Shown: positions 15,105 to 21,301, counted from the first letter of the stretch. The stretch: DNA of 22,351 bases from a virus (IMGVR_UViG_3300032285_000287:1-22351), one strand, 5' to 3'. The notes: generated from the letters alone by a model not told the origin. A program made the numbers and translations.

Positions 15105-15130
15105 TGTTATGTTAAGTTGTTATGTTAAGT
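15105..15130. repeat. perfect tandem 13-mer beside the candidate late promoter
   Basis: TGTTATGTTAAGT occurs at 15105-15117 and again, without gap, at 15118-15130. The block is immediately upstream of the -35 box of the minus-strand promoter candidate, where an activator would bind. The 13-base period is not one helical turn, so adjacent faces of the DNA are offset. Confidence 0.7.
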
Positions 15131-15239
15131 GCGTGTTGATTGGATGCACCTTTATTAGGGTACTTGGATTCTGTTTGTCATTGTGTTTATCTATCCGTTC
15201 CCTATTGATTCTCTTACCTTACCTACAATAGATTGATCT

Positions 15240-15464
15240 TCATTGGGGTTGTCTGTTTATTTCCGCTAGGTTCGTTACTAACCCTATTGTCTCTAATGGT
15301 TCGTTTGTTCTATATCCCTGAGAGTGGACGTGCTGATAAATTGCCAGGACATTCTCGAATCCTTGGCTAATGTTCCCTTGTCCAGCACTCAAAAGAATTT
15401 GCAGCTTCGGGTTGTCTAGTTTTCTGCGGAATTGAACTGTGTCGGCTTTAGGTGGTCTTGCCAT
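15240..15464 (-). CDS. small hypothetical protein
   Basis: 74 residues, MARPPKADTVQFRRKLDNPK followed by helical and polar segments. A GAGG eight bases before the ATG supports translation. Its N-terminus resembles small regulatory proteins of the ribbon-helix-helix type (basic start, QFRRKL strand, then helices), but I cannot confirm this. It lies alone between the late promoter region and a divergent intergenic region, a typical place for a transcription regulator. Confidence 0.6.
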   Translation of the reverse strand: MARPPKADTVQFRRKLDNPKLQILLSAGQGNISQGFENVLAIYQHVHSQGYRTNEPLETIGLVTNLAEINRQPQ

Positions 15465-15598
15465 TGTCTAAACCTCAAAAGAAAATAATTTAAATAAATT
15501 CTATCATCTAAGGGTTTATCCCTATGTTTTTTTATTTTTTTGTTGCTACTATCTCTACACCGAGCTAGCGGAACTAGCGTTATTCAATAGGTGTCAAC
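15465..15598. promoter_or_regulatory. AT-rich divergent intergenic region
   Basis: 134 bases between oppositely oriented genes, so promoters for both are expected. On the plus strand TGCTACTAT (15544-15552) resembles an extended -10, and GCTAG/CTAGC (15564-15568 and 15574-15578) form a five-base-pair hairpin in the leader. AGGG-TTTAT-CCCT (15509-15521) followed by a T run could be a small terminator-like stem. None of these is strong. Confidence 0.35.
15586..15598 (+). promoter_or_regulatory. shared translation leader, copy 1
   Basis: AATAGGTGTCAAC directly before ATG. AGGTG replaces the usual AGGAG. Two closely related copies precede the next two genes. Confidence 0.55.
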
Positions 15599-15694
15599 AT
15601 GAAAAACGATTTCTTAGACTATCTGACAGCAATCGGTTTGGGTCTCTGTCTCTGTATCGGTCTCTTAGCTTACTTCGATGTTCTAGTTAAGTAA
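15599..15694 (+). CDS. 31-residue single-span membrane protein
   Basis: ATG at 15599 to TAA: MKNDFLDYLTAIGLGLCLCI then GLLAYFDVLVK. Residues 9-28 form one hydrophobic segment with two cysteines, and a short Lys ends the protein. The AATAGGTGT leader directly precedes it. Such micro-proteins often modulate host membrane proteins or lysis, but nothing shows which. It opens the three-gene plus-strand cassette. Confidence 0.6.
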   Translation: MKNDFLDYLTAIGLGLCLCIGLLAYFDVLVK

Positions 15695-15709
15695 CTAGAG
15701 TTTTCTTTT

Positions 15710-15720
15710 AATAGGTTTAA
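15710..15720 (+). promoter_or_regulatory. shared translation leader, copy 2
   Basis: AATAGGTTTAA, three bases before the ATG at 15724, matches copies 1 and 3. Confidence 0.5.
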
Positions 15721-15723
15721 ACA

Positions 15724-16002
15724 ATGAAAATCACAGCAATTATTAAGAACGTCAACGATGCTTTTTTTCAAGGCTTCGGAGAGTCTATCCAAGGACTCAA
15801 TAATATGTCAGACGTTGAAAAGCTCAACTATCTACTCAACAAGGGCGTTTCAGACCCTCAAATTGTCTCTACAAAAATTGGCGGTGGAATGTTCAAAGAT
15901 AGAGTTGCCCTCAATCAATTAAGGCGCGGCTACTTTGAATTGACCTATAAGCTAGAGAATAGGCGCGGATATAAACTCGCTATTTTTGAGCTTATCTCTT
16001 AA
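15724..16002 (+). CDS. small hypothetical protein, cassette gene 2
   Basis: 92 residues, MKITAIIKNVNDAFFQGFGE, mixed helix/strand, basic (LNQLRRGYFELTYKLENRRG), no known motif. It follows the 31-residue membrane protein in the same direction. Nothing in the sequence indicates its function; the AT-rich content and codon use resemble the rest of the window, so no clear foreign signature. Confidence 0.55.
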   Translation: MKITAIIKNVNDAFFQGFGESIQGLNNMSDVEKLNYLLNKGVSDPQIVSTKIGGGMFKDRVALNQLRRGYFELTYKLENRRGYKLAIFELIS

Positions 16003-16013
16003 TTTTAAGACTG

Positions 16014-16057
16014 TAAGCCCTTGTTTTAGGGGCTTATGGCCTTGGAATTTCCCAAGG
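16014..16057 (+). promoter_or_regulatory. two consecutive hairpins between cassette genes 2 and 3
   Basis: TAAGCCC (16014-16020) pairs with GGGCTTA (16030-16036) around nine bases, and CCTTGG (16040-16045) pairs with CCAAGG (16052-16057) around six. Only TTT follows, so termination would be partial. They may stabilise or attenuate the cassette transcript. Confidence 0.5.
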
Positions 16058-16066
16058 TTTCAACTT

Positions 16067-16079
16067 AATAGGTGTAAAT
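16067..16079 (+). promoter_or_regulatory. shared translation leader, copy 3
   Basis: AATAGGTGTAAAT, then the ATG at 16080. Closest to copy 1. Confidence 0.55.
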
Positions 16080-16409
16080 ATGACAATTGAAACTGAAACA
16101 CGCTTGCAAGATCATGTGCAGCAGATCGCAAACACAATCACAAATGGCTTCGGCGATGAATTGAACTATGACGGTGAAGAAATGTCAGCTTTTGACTATC
16201 TCCAGGACGCATTAGACATTGAATATATCGTCAACAGTAAACGTGAATACTTGGGCGCTCGGGTTCTTGTTGCCTTCGGTGGCCCTAATATCTGGATTAA
16301 CACTAGGACAAAAAAGGTTGAGGGCTACTGGTGGAACGAATCAGCTTCGGCTTCGTTTACAGACGGAATTGGCCTTGATGATGCTTTAGAGACTTTATGG
16401 AATTGCTAA
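16080..16409 (+). CDS. acidic conserved-looking hypothetical protein, cassette gene 3
   Basis: 109 residues, acidic. Helical N-terminus (LQDHVQQIANTITNGFGDEL), then a distinctive block: YLGARVLVAFGGPNIWINTR followed by KKVEGYWWNESASASF. I recall similar proteins with GGPNI and GYW in mobile elements of other bacteria, including Firmicutes, function unknown. It ends shortly before the terminator at 16461-16485. Acidic small early proteins can mimic DNA, which is only a guess here. Confidence 0.65.
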   Translation: MTIETETRLQDHVQQIANTITNGFGDELNYDGEEMSAFDYLQDALDIEYIVNSKREYLGARVLVAFGGPNIWINTRTKKVEGYWWNESASASFTDGIGLDDALETLWNC

Positions 16410-16460
16410 ATGATCTATGCAACTTTAGCCTTGATACTTCGAATTCTTACTAAACGATAA

Positions 16461-16485
16461 AAAAGCCCTCTACGGAGGGTTTTTC
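16461..16485. terminator. bidirectional terminator with UACG tetraloop
   Basis: AAAAGCCCTC-TACG-GAGGGTTTTT: CCCTC/GAGGG with a G-T pair and flanking A/T pairs, loop TACG closed by C-G (UNCG class). It ends the plus-strand cassette; the A run on the other strand lets it also stop the convergent minus operon ending at 16526. Confidence 0.85.
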
Positions 16486-16525
16486 TTTGTCTGCGATACT
16501 TTTACTGTCTAACGATAAAAAACGG

Positions 16526-16816
16526 CTAGAACGGGCTTTTATCGCTTTTTGATGGCATTTCTTCGCACAATTTCCGTATCGTTTCGTTCAGCGCATCAAT
16601 TTCCGTCATTTTATTGATTGACCATGCACGTTTTTGACCATGCCATCCTAATACTGGGTTTCTGTGGCAATCAACGCAAAGGGCTATGCAAGTGTACTGT
16701 AACCCTTGTTTATAGTGGTGGGCTTCGCTTGGGGCTGGTGCATTGCATACCGAGCAACTTAAACCTTTAACCCTTGCAAGGTGCAGCCGTTCCTTTGCGT
16801 TCAGTTTGTTATTCAT
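16526..16816 (-). CDS. HNH endonuclease-like protein, Ref-like
   Basis: 96 residues. Zinc ligands C21 and C24 (CSVC), H33/H34 (EAHHYKQG), then CVDCHRN (47-53) and H59 in LGWHG form a compact HNH finger, resembling the phage P1 Ref / RecA-dependent nuclease group. It is the last gene of a minus-strand replication operon and overlaps the upstream gene (ATGA). It may help process recombination intermediates. Close members of the DUF968 class are an alternative. Confidence 0.75.
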   Translation of the reverse strand: MNNKLNAKERLHLARVKGLSCSVCNAPAPSEAHHYKQGLQYTCIALCVDCHRNPVLGWHGQKRAWSINKMTEIDALNETIRKLCEEMPSKSDKSPF

Positions 16817-17136
16817 TGAGTCGCCTTGACCTCGGCTCGCATTGAATACTGCTCAGTTCGCCAGACCTCAATCTTTGCTTGAGCCGTTGTCATCAGCCAG
16901 CGGTACTTTTCTTCTAGTTCCACGGCTTCCCTAATTCCTTCAAGTATCTGAATGTATTCAGGATGCGCATAAGCAAAGGTTTCCTGCTTTCCTATTACTT
17001 CCGTTCCTGCTTGGCTTTGCAGCTGGGCTTTCCTGCTTTTCCTAAATTCCTCAAGATAAATGCGATCTGCCTTAGCCTTTGCATATAAAGGTGCTGTGTC
17101 GATTAAATATTGAATAGCTTTGCTTGGATAATCCAT
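16813..17136 (-). CDS. coiled-coil hypothetical protein
   Basis: 107 residues, MDYPSKAIQYLIDTAPLYAK, then almost continuous charged helix (RIYLEEFRKSRKAQLQSQ; VELEEKYRWLMTTAQAKIEV). Lacks cysteines and membrane segments. Seen, from memory, next to HNH genes in proteobacterial phages. Overlaps both neighbours by 1-4 bases. Possibly an accessory of the HNH nuclease; unknown. Confidence 0.65.
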   Translation of the reverse strand: MDYPSKAIQYLIDTAPLYAKAKADRIYLEEFRKSRKAQLQSQAGTEVIGKQETFAYAHPEYIQILEGIREAVELEEKYRWLMTTAQAKIEVWRTEQYSMRAEVKATQ

Positions 17137-17594
17137 TAGATAATCTCCACCACATTATGATTATTTGATTTTATATAATCTCTAGTTTTCTGAATATATC
17201 TTTCAAATTCAGACCTAGAAATGCTTGATTGTTGTAAATCAGCGTATTCAATTAAATCTCTCACCGCTTTTATGCCTTCACCAGTTAACCCAATTTTGTA
17301 GGTGCTCTGGTATCTGATTGCTGCTTCGTGCAAGGCTTTCTGGGCTTTTTCACAGACTGGTAGCACCTCTGGCCCTACTCCAGCCCTTGCCATCGTTTCT
17401 GATAGGTTTAACACCTCTGTGAGGGTATGCCAGTCTTGAACTGTTCCCCTTCCTTTGGTGATAGCGTCTAGGGCTGAGTATTCCATCACCCTGAGCTTGT
17501 CTAGTTTTTCTCTTTGAGTGATAGAAGCACCCTCTAGTGCATGAACTAGAGGATTGATAAGCGCCCATACTTGGCGTTTAACGCGCTTTCTCAT
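17136..17594 (-). CDS. helical hypothetical protein of replication operon
   Basis: 152 residues, basic N-terminus (MRKRVKRQVWALINPLVHAL), then helices and LTEVLNLSETMARAGVGPEV in the middle. The C-terminal part is predicted helical and polar. ATG overlaps the upstream stop as ATGA and its own stop overlaps the next ATG as TAATG. Proteins of this sort are common in Burkholderia-type phages; no function known to me. Confidence 0.65.
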   Translation of the reverse strand: MRKRVKRQVWALINPLVHALEGASITQREKLDKLRVMEYSALDAITKGRGTVQDWHTLTEVLNLSETMARAGVGPEVLPVCEKAQKALHEAAIRYQSTYKIGLTGEGIKAVRDLIEYADLQQSSISRSEFERYIQKTRDYIKSNNHNVVEII

Positions 17595-17827
17595 ACAGAT
17601 TCGTATTTGTAGTTTTGTTTGTGGTGCTGAAACCGCATGGCTGCCTCAATGTCCAGTTCAGCATAAGCCTCCTCAGACATACACCCAACAATGTCTCGGC
17701 CTTCAAACCAGACTTCTTTTACTGATTCGTTATAAGTTGACTTGTCATCGTCTATTTCGTATTCATAGACGACTGTGACGATCTCACCAGCTTGACCAAT
17801 TGTTGTATCAAATTCCCATGTATTCAT
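17591..17827 (-). CDS. acidic small hypothetical protein
   Basis: 78 residues from the second of two adjacent ATGs (17827, six bases after GGAG; the first, at 17830, is only three bases away). MNTWEFDTTIGQAGEIVTVV, then an acidic strand (YEYEIDDDKSTYNESV) and helix (EEAYAELDIEAAMRFQHHKQ). Likely soluble. It follows RusA after a 59-base gap and is coupled to the next gene. No motif is recognised. Confidence 0.65.
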   Translation of the reverse strand: MNTWEFDTTIGQAGEIVTVVYEYEIDDDKSTYNESVKEVWFEGRDIVGCMSEEAYAELDIEAAMRFQHHKQNYKYESV

Positions 17828-17886
17828 CATTGACTCCTGTTAAAAATTAAATGTTATTCCTGTTTTGCAATGTTTTGAATAGGTAT

Positions 17887-18315
17887 TTACCCTAAGTCTT
17901 CCTTAACCATCACTTCTACGGCTGGTGTTTCCGCATAAACCTTCGTCACATGGAGATTGACTACCTGTTTGTCATCCAGATAGACAATTTCACTCATGGA
18001 GTCCAAAAAGCACTTGGCAACATTATCAAGATCAGGCTTTTTCATTGGCTTGATAACCCCTGCTAATGCGTCCTTGTGCTTCTGTTTTGAATAGGATGCG
18101 GGTATTCCAACTCTGATATAAATTGCAACTGTCATAGGAGTGTCTAAAGGCTCTGAAGAACCCATAGCCGCCTTTGCCATCATCCTGATTTCGTCTTCAT
18201 AAGTCTTTGTCTTCTGTGGGGTATAGGTAGAGGTGAATTTCCCTCTTCTGGCAAACCTTGGCCTACCCTTTCCTACTGGCTCACCATAAACGATGTATGT
18301 CAACATGAATGTCAT
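17887..18315 (-). CDS. rusA: RusA-type Holliday junction resolvase
   Basis: 142 residues from an ATG at 18315, which overlaps the upstream stop as ATGA and has AAGGA upstream; a longer in-frame extension to 18393 lacks this. The RusA fold is visible: IVYGEPVGKGRPRFARRGKF (8-27), KPDLDNVAKCFLDSMSE (93-109) with acidic D95, D97 and D105, and VYLDDKQVV (111-119) with D114/D115. RusA dimers cut four-way junctions symmetrically. Lambdoid phages use it to resolve replication intermediates before packaging. Confidence 0.9.
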   Translation of the reverse strand: MTFMLTYIVYGEPVGKGRPRFARRGKFTSTYTPQKTKTYEDEIRMMAKAAMGSSEPLDTPMTVAIYIRVGIPASYSKQKHKDALAGVIKPMKKPDLDNVAKCFLDSMSEIVYLDDKQVVNLHVTKVYAETPAVEVMVKEDLG

Positions 18316-18524
18316 TCGATTAGTCCTTCTTTCATTTGACGCATATAAAAACGGACTCGATCTCTTGATCCAGTTCCATAGATTCTTTCGCAACGCTCAA
18401 GCCTGGCACGAACAAAGTCGTTATCTCTGGTTGTCTGCCAAGATCGGAATATCTCCCTTGCTTCGGCTTTCTCCAGAACAACTCTGTCGCTCTCATTGGA
18501 TATTGTTTTCCTGCTGTACGCCAT
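18312..18524 (-). CDS. small basic helical protein
   Basis: 70 residues, MAYSRKTISNESDRVVLEKA then EIFRSWQTTRDNDFVRARLE, strongly charged and helical. Located between the 35-residue gene and rusA, coupled to rusA. Unknown function; a DNA-binding helper of the replication operon is conceivable. Confidence 0.6.
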   Translation of the reverse strand: MAYSRKTISNESDRVVLEKAEAREIFRSWQTTRDNDFVRARLERCERIYGTGSRDRVRFYMRQMKEGLIE

Positions 18525-18530
18525 AAGGGT

Positions 18531-18638
18531 TTACTCTAGGTCGCCAGTTAGCTCTAAGGCTTGGTTTATCAAGTGAAGCGGAACATTCTTTCCATCTTTT
18601 ACTTTGTCTAACAGGATCATGGCTTCAAAATAGTTCAT
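18531..18638 (-). CDS. 35-residue conserved-looking micro-protein
   Basis: ATG at 18638 to TAA at 18531: MNYFEAMILLDKVKDGKNVP, then LHLINQALELTGDLE. It starts within the stop of the initiator gene (ATGA), and its length and order recall a very short family found next to DnaT-like proteins in Burkholderiales phages. Amphipathic helix, acidic end. Possibly a partner of the initiator; inference only. Confidence 0.6.
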   Translation of the reverse strand: MNYFEAMILLDKVKDGKNVPLHLINQALELTGDLE

Positions 18639-19396
18639 GCCGTTTTCCTTAACTCTGCCATCTTCGCCAATACTGCAAGCGGAATAGGTGCTGCCTTTTT
18701 GTCATCCTCTTTGATTTTCAACAAAGCAGGGTCTGGCTCATTTGATGGCGGAACTGTGACCCTGCCAATATCGGCAGGATTTGCTTTCGTCGCAACCCAA
18801 TCTGCTTTGAATGCCTGCCAACCACGCATACAACATTCTTCTAATGCTTTCTCAAGAGTCCATCCTGCTTTTTCAGCTTCTGACATCAAACCATTTAAAG
18901 CTCGTTGGGTCATAGGCGCTCTCTTAGCTTTTCTTAAAGTAAGAAAGTCCTGCCAAACAGAAATAGAAACGCCTTCAGGCGGTGCAACGCTAGTTGTCTT
19001 CTTTTGTTTCTGTTCTGTATCTGTATCTGTATCTATAGCGTTACTGGAACGTTCTTGTAACGTTTCATTAGCGTTACTTGGTTGTTTCTTTTTATTACGA
19101 TACTTTCGAACCCGCATGGTGCTTGAGTCTGAGACGAATTGACGTTTATCCCAGTTTAATATTTTCCAATGCCTATCAATAAAATTCTTGTTGATAAACA
19201 ATTGTTTTGTTTCAACGAGTTCTGCTTCTGTTAAACGCAATTGAAACGCAATCTCTGTTTCATGTAACGTTTCAAGAGTTTCGCTACATCTTAGGCAAAG
19301 CAACATGACATAACGTCTTTGCATCGCCTCTGGAAGCATTTGAATTTTAGGGTCGTGAGCGAACTCAGAATAGAGTCTGAACCAAGGATTAGCCAT
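18635..19396 (-). CDS. phage replication initiator / DnaT-like protein
   Basis: 253 residues. The N-terminal domain (1-100), MANPWFRLYSEFAHDPKIQM with helix-turn-helix-like segments, resembles phage O-like winged-helix initiators. The linker (about 101-140) is polar, with TDTDTE encoded by a hexamer repeat. The C-terminal domain has WQDFLTLRKAKRAPMTQRAL (148-167) and RGWQAFKADWV, the pattern of DnaT-like primosome domains. It would recruit the host helicase at the phage origin. Linker DNA also holds iteron-like repeats. First gene of the minus operon. Confidence 0.75.
   Translation of the reverse strand: MANPWFRLYSEFAHDPKIQMLPEAMQRRYVMLLCLRCSETLETLHETEIAFQLRLTEAELVETKQLFINKNFIDRHWKILNWDKRQFVSDSSTMRVRKYRNKKKQPSNANETLQERSSNAIDTDTDTEQKQKKTTSVAPPEGVSISVWQDFLTLRKAKRAPMTQRALNGLMSEAEKAGWTLEKALEECCMRGWQAFKADWVATKANPADIGRVTVPPSNEPDPALLKIKEDDKKAAPIPLAVLAKMAELRKTA
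19015..19032 (-). repeat. three tandem CTGTAT hexamers
   Basis: CTGTAT three times in a row (plus strand), coding for alternating Asp-Thr in the initiator linker. Slippage-prone microsatellite; copy number may vary between relatives. Confidence 0.8.
19036..19078 (-). repeat. iteron-like repeats within initiator gene, candidate origin
   Basis: TAGCGTTACT occurs at 19036-19045 and 19069-19078. GTAACGTTTCA lies between them at 19057-19067 and again at 19264-19274. CGTTAC and its inverse GTAACG alternate. This falls at codons 107-120, the linker, which is where phage lambda carries its O-binding iterons. Confidence 0.45.
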
Positions 19397-19461
19397 GATA
19401 AGAACCGCTTTTTAAAACACCCTTTAAGGAATTGCCAGCAGGAGAAGGGCTAACTCTTTTC

Positions 19462-19482
19462 GGTCGGGTAATTAGTCCGACC
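19462..19482. promoter_or_regulatory. inverted repeat in leader upstream of initiator gene
   Basis: GGTCGG (19462-19467) and CCGACC (19477-19482), perfect six-base arms with nine bases between. Sits in the 115-base gap between a small gene and the initiator start. No T tract follows on either strand, so an operator or leader hairpin is more likely than a terminator. Confidence 0.5.
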
Positions 19483-19511
19483 TAGCTGGATTCCATAATA
19501 ACAAAATTATT

Positions 19512-19694
19512 CTACCTTGTAAACAACTGCTCTAGGTCTATTGGACGATTTAGATGTAACTCTAAAGTCCTGGCAAGCAAAGCCGTGACAGATGCAGAGA
19601 AGTCCTCTGGTTCGGATACATAAGCGCCAGCCATTGTTTGAGCATACTCAAGCAAGGTTTCAGCACAAGTTTGTTCAATTTGTTCGATGTTCAT
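19512..19694 (-). CDS. small acidic helical hypothetical protein
   Basis: 60 residues, MNIEQIEQTCAETLLEYAQT, predicted all helix, acidic. Its ribosome-binding site is weak (AGGCTACTC). It is first in line upstream of the initiator gene on the minus strand, opposite the ERF operon. Position suggests a regulator or an early protein, but no DNA-binding motif is seen. Confidence 0.5.
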   Translation of the reverse strand: MNIEQIEQTCAETLLEYAQTMAGAYVSEPEDFSASVTALLARTLELHLNRPIDLEQLFTR

Positions 19695-19810
19695 GCGAGT
19701 AGCCTAGCATGATAAAAAAGGCTTGTAACCTAGGGAAACTACCTAGATATTTCTTGTAAAACCTGTGGCACATTATCGATGTGGACAGTCCACGTTTAAC
19801 AGGAGTGAAT
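19695..19810. promoter_or_regulatory. divergent control region of minus and ERF operons
   Basis: 116 bases between divergent start codons, expected to contain promoters for both. ACCTAG appears twice (about 19709 and 19741 regions), and TTGTAA-17-GATATT on the plus strand is a weak promoter match. No strong consensus promoter was found. Confidence 0.35.
19781..19793. promoter_or_regulatory. 13-base palindrome, candidate operator
   Basis: GTGGAC-A-GTCCAC, a perfect six-base inverted repeat with a one-base centre, 17 bases before the ATG at 19811, in the leader or near the start point of the ERF operon. Symmetry suggests a dimeric repressor site. Confidence 0.45.
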
Positions 19811-20011
19811 ATGCCGATACTTAATGGAAAGAAGGTCATAGACCTAGAAGTTGATGGAGTTGATAGCTCAGACTACCCAGACTTTTCTGATGCTTACTTC
19901 TCTTATGGATGCTATGAAGATGGAACACCTTTGACAGATGAAGAGTTAGATCAACTAACAATCCTTGCTGACGATGTTCTATGGGATATGGCTTTTGAGG
20001 GAATCTACTGA
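19811..20011 (+). CDS. acidic hypothetical protein, ERF operon gene 1
   Basis: 66 residues from the ATG at 19811; AGGAG lies at normal spacing, which favours it over an upstream GTG at 19781. MPILNGKKVIDLEVDGVDSS then acidic (EDGTPLTDEELDQLTILADD). Strongly acidic, possibly DNA-mimic-like, but there is no known homolog I can name. TGATG overlap with the next gene. Confidence 0.65.
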   Translation: MPILNGKKVIDLEVDGVDSSDYPDFSDAYFSYGCYEDGTPLTDEELDQLTILADDVLWDMAFEGIY

Positions 20012-20199
20012 TGAAAAGCCTATTCCAGACCTACATAGAAGAGTTTTCAGAAATCCACTACTGCCCTTATTGTTTAACAGTTAAGGGAGAAAAAATAGTC
20101 TGCTGCCAAGAAGCAGACTTTATCCAGTTCAAGGATTTATATCCCAAAGACCAAATACAAATCATAGATCAAGAGTTAAATGAAAATCAAAGGAGTTAA
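20011..20199 (+). CDS. small Cys-containing protein, possible zinc finger
   Basis: 62 residues. CPYC (18-21) and CC (31-32), spaced ten residues apart, could bind one zinc. The rest is acidic and helical (FIQFKDLYPKDQIQIIDQEL). Coupled to the upstream gene by TGATG and followed two bases on by ERF, so it may act with the annealase or as a regulator. No family known to me. Confidence 0.6.
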   Translation: MKSLFQTYIEEFSEIHYCPYCLTVKGEKIVCCQEADFIQFKDLYPKDQIQIIDQELNENQRS

Positions 20200-20201
20200 T
20201 C

Positions 20202-20816
20202 ATGGGTGTACATAAAAAGCTGATGGATGCAAGGATTCTCTTGCAACAAGCACCACTCAAAAAGTCAGGTCACAATAAGTTTGCAGGCTACCAGTACTTT
20301 GAGCTTGGTGACTTCTTGCCAACAATCAATCAAATCTTCTCCAGAGTTGGTCTGTGCGGTGTTGTATCGTTCGATAAAGAACTGGCAACCCTGACCATTA
20401 CAGACACAGAAGACAACTCTGAGATCAAGCTGACAAGCCCTATGGCAGATGCCAATCTAAAGGGATGCCATCCAATTCAGAATTTAGGAGCGGTGGAGAC
20501 ATACACCAGGCGTTATCTTTGGGTATCAGCAATGGAGATTGTTGAGCATGATGCTTTAGACTCTTCTGCTCCACTTAAAGAGGATAAGGTAATCATCAGC
20601 CCTACTCAGGGTGCGCAAGACAACATCCCTATTGAGGAACTAAGGTATCTTGAAGAAGTGGCAGTTGATCTGATTGCTATGTGTGAGCAAGGTGATCCCA
20701 AGGCAGCTTGGGTTAAGTTGGAAGGAGAGAACTTGGACAGCGAACAGAAAGTTGCTCTGTGGACTCTATTGCCTAGCAAGGTTCGTAGTGCTTTGAAGAA
20801 GGCCAAGGAGTTGTGA
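20202..20816 (+). CDS. erf: ERF-family single-strand annealing recombinase
   Basis: 204 residues. The ERF pattern is clear: KFAGYQYFELGDFLPTINQI (26-45), LTSPMADANLKGCHPIQNLG around 78-95 and GAVETYTRRYLWVSAMEIVE (96-115). The C-terminal third (145-204) is helical and mixed-charge. P22-type Erf anneals complementary single strands during recombination and genome circularisation. AAGGAGTTAATC before the ATG is an excellent ribosome-binding site. Downstream SSB-like protein fits the pathway. Confidence 0.9.
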   Translation: MGVHKKLMDARILLQQAPLKKSGHNKFAGYQYFELGDFLPTINQIFSRVGLCGVVSFDKELATLTITDTEDNSEIKLTSPMADANLKGCHPIQNLGAVETYTRRYLWVSAMEIVEHDALDSSAPLKEDKVIISPTQGAQDNIPIEELRYLEEVAVDLIAMCEQGDPKAAWVKLEGENLDSEQKVALWTLLPSKVRSALKKAKEL

Positions 20817-21301
20817 TGGAAATAGATGAAATCAAGCTAATAGATTTTTTACCAAACACACACATCTCAATAGATGGTCGCCTTTGGAGAAATGGTAAAG
20901 AAAAGAAGTTTACTGTTGGGCCAATAGGTTATGAAGTTGTTAGTTTTTCAACAAATAACAAAACAAAAACATATTACAAACATAGATTGCTTCTTCATGC
21001 TTTTGTAGGTGAGTGTCCAGTTGGTTGTGAGGCTTTGCATATAAATGGCAACAGATTGGATAACCGACTTGAAAACCTTAGATGGGGAACAAGAAAAGAA
21101 AATGTTTCTGATGCTATTAAGCATGGAACAGCGACCATAGGTTTGAAAAATGGTCGTGCCAAATTAACTACAGAGATGATTAAGACTATTCGTCAATCTG
21201 GGTTAATAAATGATTCTGTAGATAAGCTATCGAATCAATTTCAAGTGTCTGTAACAACAATCAGACGAGTATTAAATGGATTGACATATAAAGGTGTATG
21301 A
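20816..21301 (+). CDS. free-standing HNH homing endonuclease with HTH tail
   Basis: 161 residues from an ATG at 20816, which shares its A with the ERF stop (TGATG); AAGGAG lies just upstream. The HNH core is YYKHRLLLHAFVG (53-65), then ALHINGNRLDNRLENLRWGT (73-92) with H75 and N83, followed by KENVSDAIKHG. The C-terminus (about 118-155) has helix-turn-helix pattern. Such genes spread by cutting intron- or gene-less relatives. It appears richer in A/T than the ERF gene, consistent with transfer. Ends as ATGA with the next gene. Confidence 0.9.
   Translation: MEIDEIKLIDFLPNTHISIDGRLWRNGKEKKFTVGPIGYEVVSFSTNNKTKTYYKHRLLLHAFVGECPVGCEALHINGNRLDNRLENLRWGTRKENVSDAIKHGTATIGLKNGRAKLTTEMIKTIRQSGLINDSVDKLSNQFQVSVTTIRRVLNGLTYKGV

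Noticed and set aside
15593-15598. TTGACA on the minus strand at 15598-15593 as a -35 box
   Set aside because: No -10 at 15-19 bases; it is the complement of the leader motif TGTCAA.
16513-16544. second terminator CGATAAAA...TTTTATCG at the end of the HNH gene
   Set aside because: Stem is A/T only with a 16-base loop; the UACG hairpin just beyond is far stronger.
17831-17886. internal promoter between rusA and the 78-residue gene
   Set aside because: TTCAAA-17-TAACAT is the best match and is too weak to call.
18699-19142. open frame of 147 codons on the plus strand opposite the initiator gene
   Set aside because: Composition looks random (phenylalanine/serine/cysteine rich), it has no good ribosome-binding site, and the opposite strand carries a clear gene.
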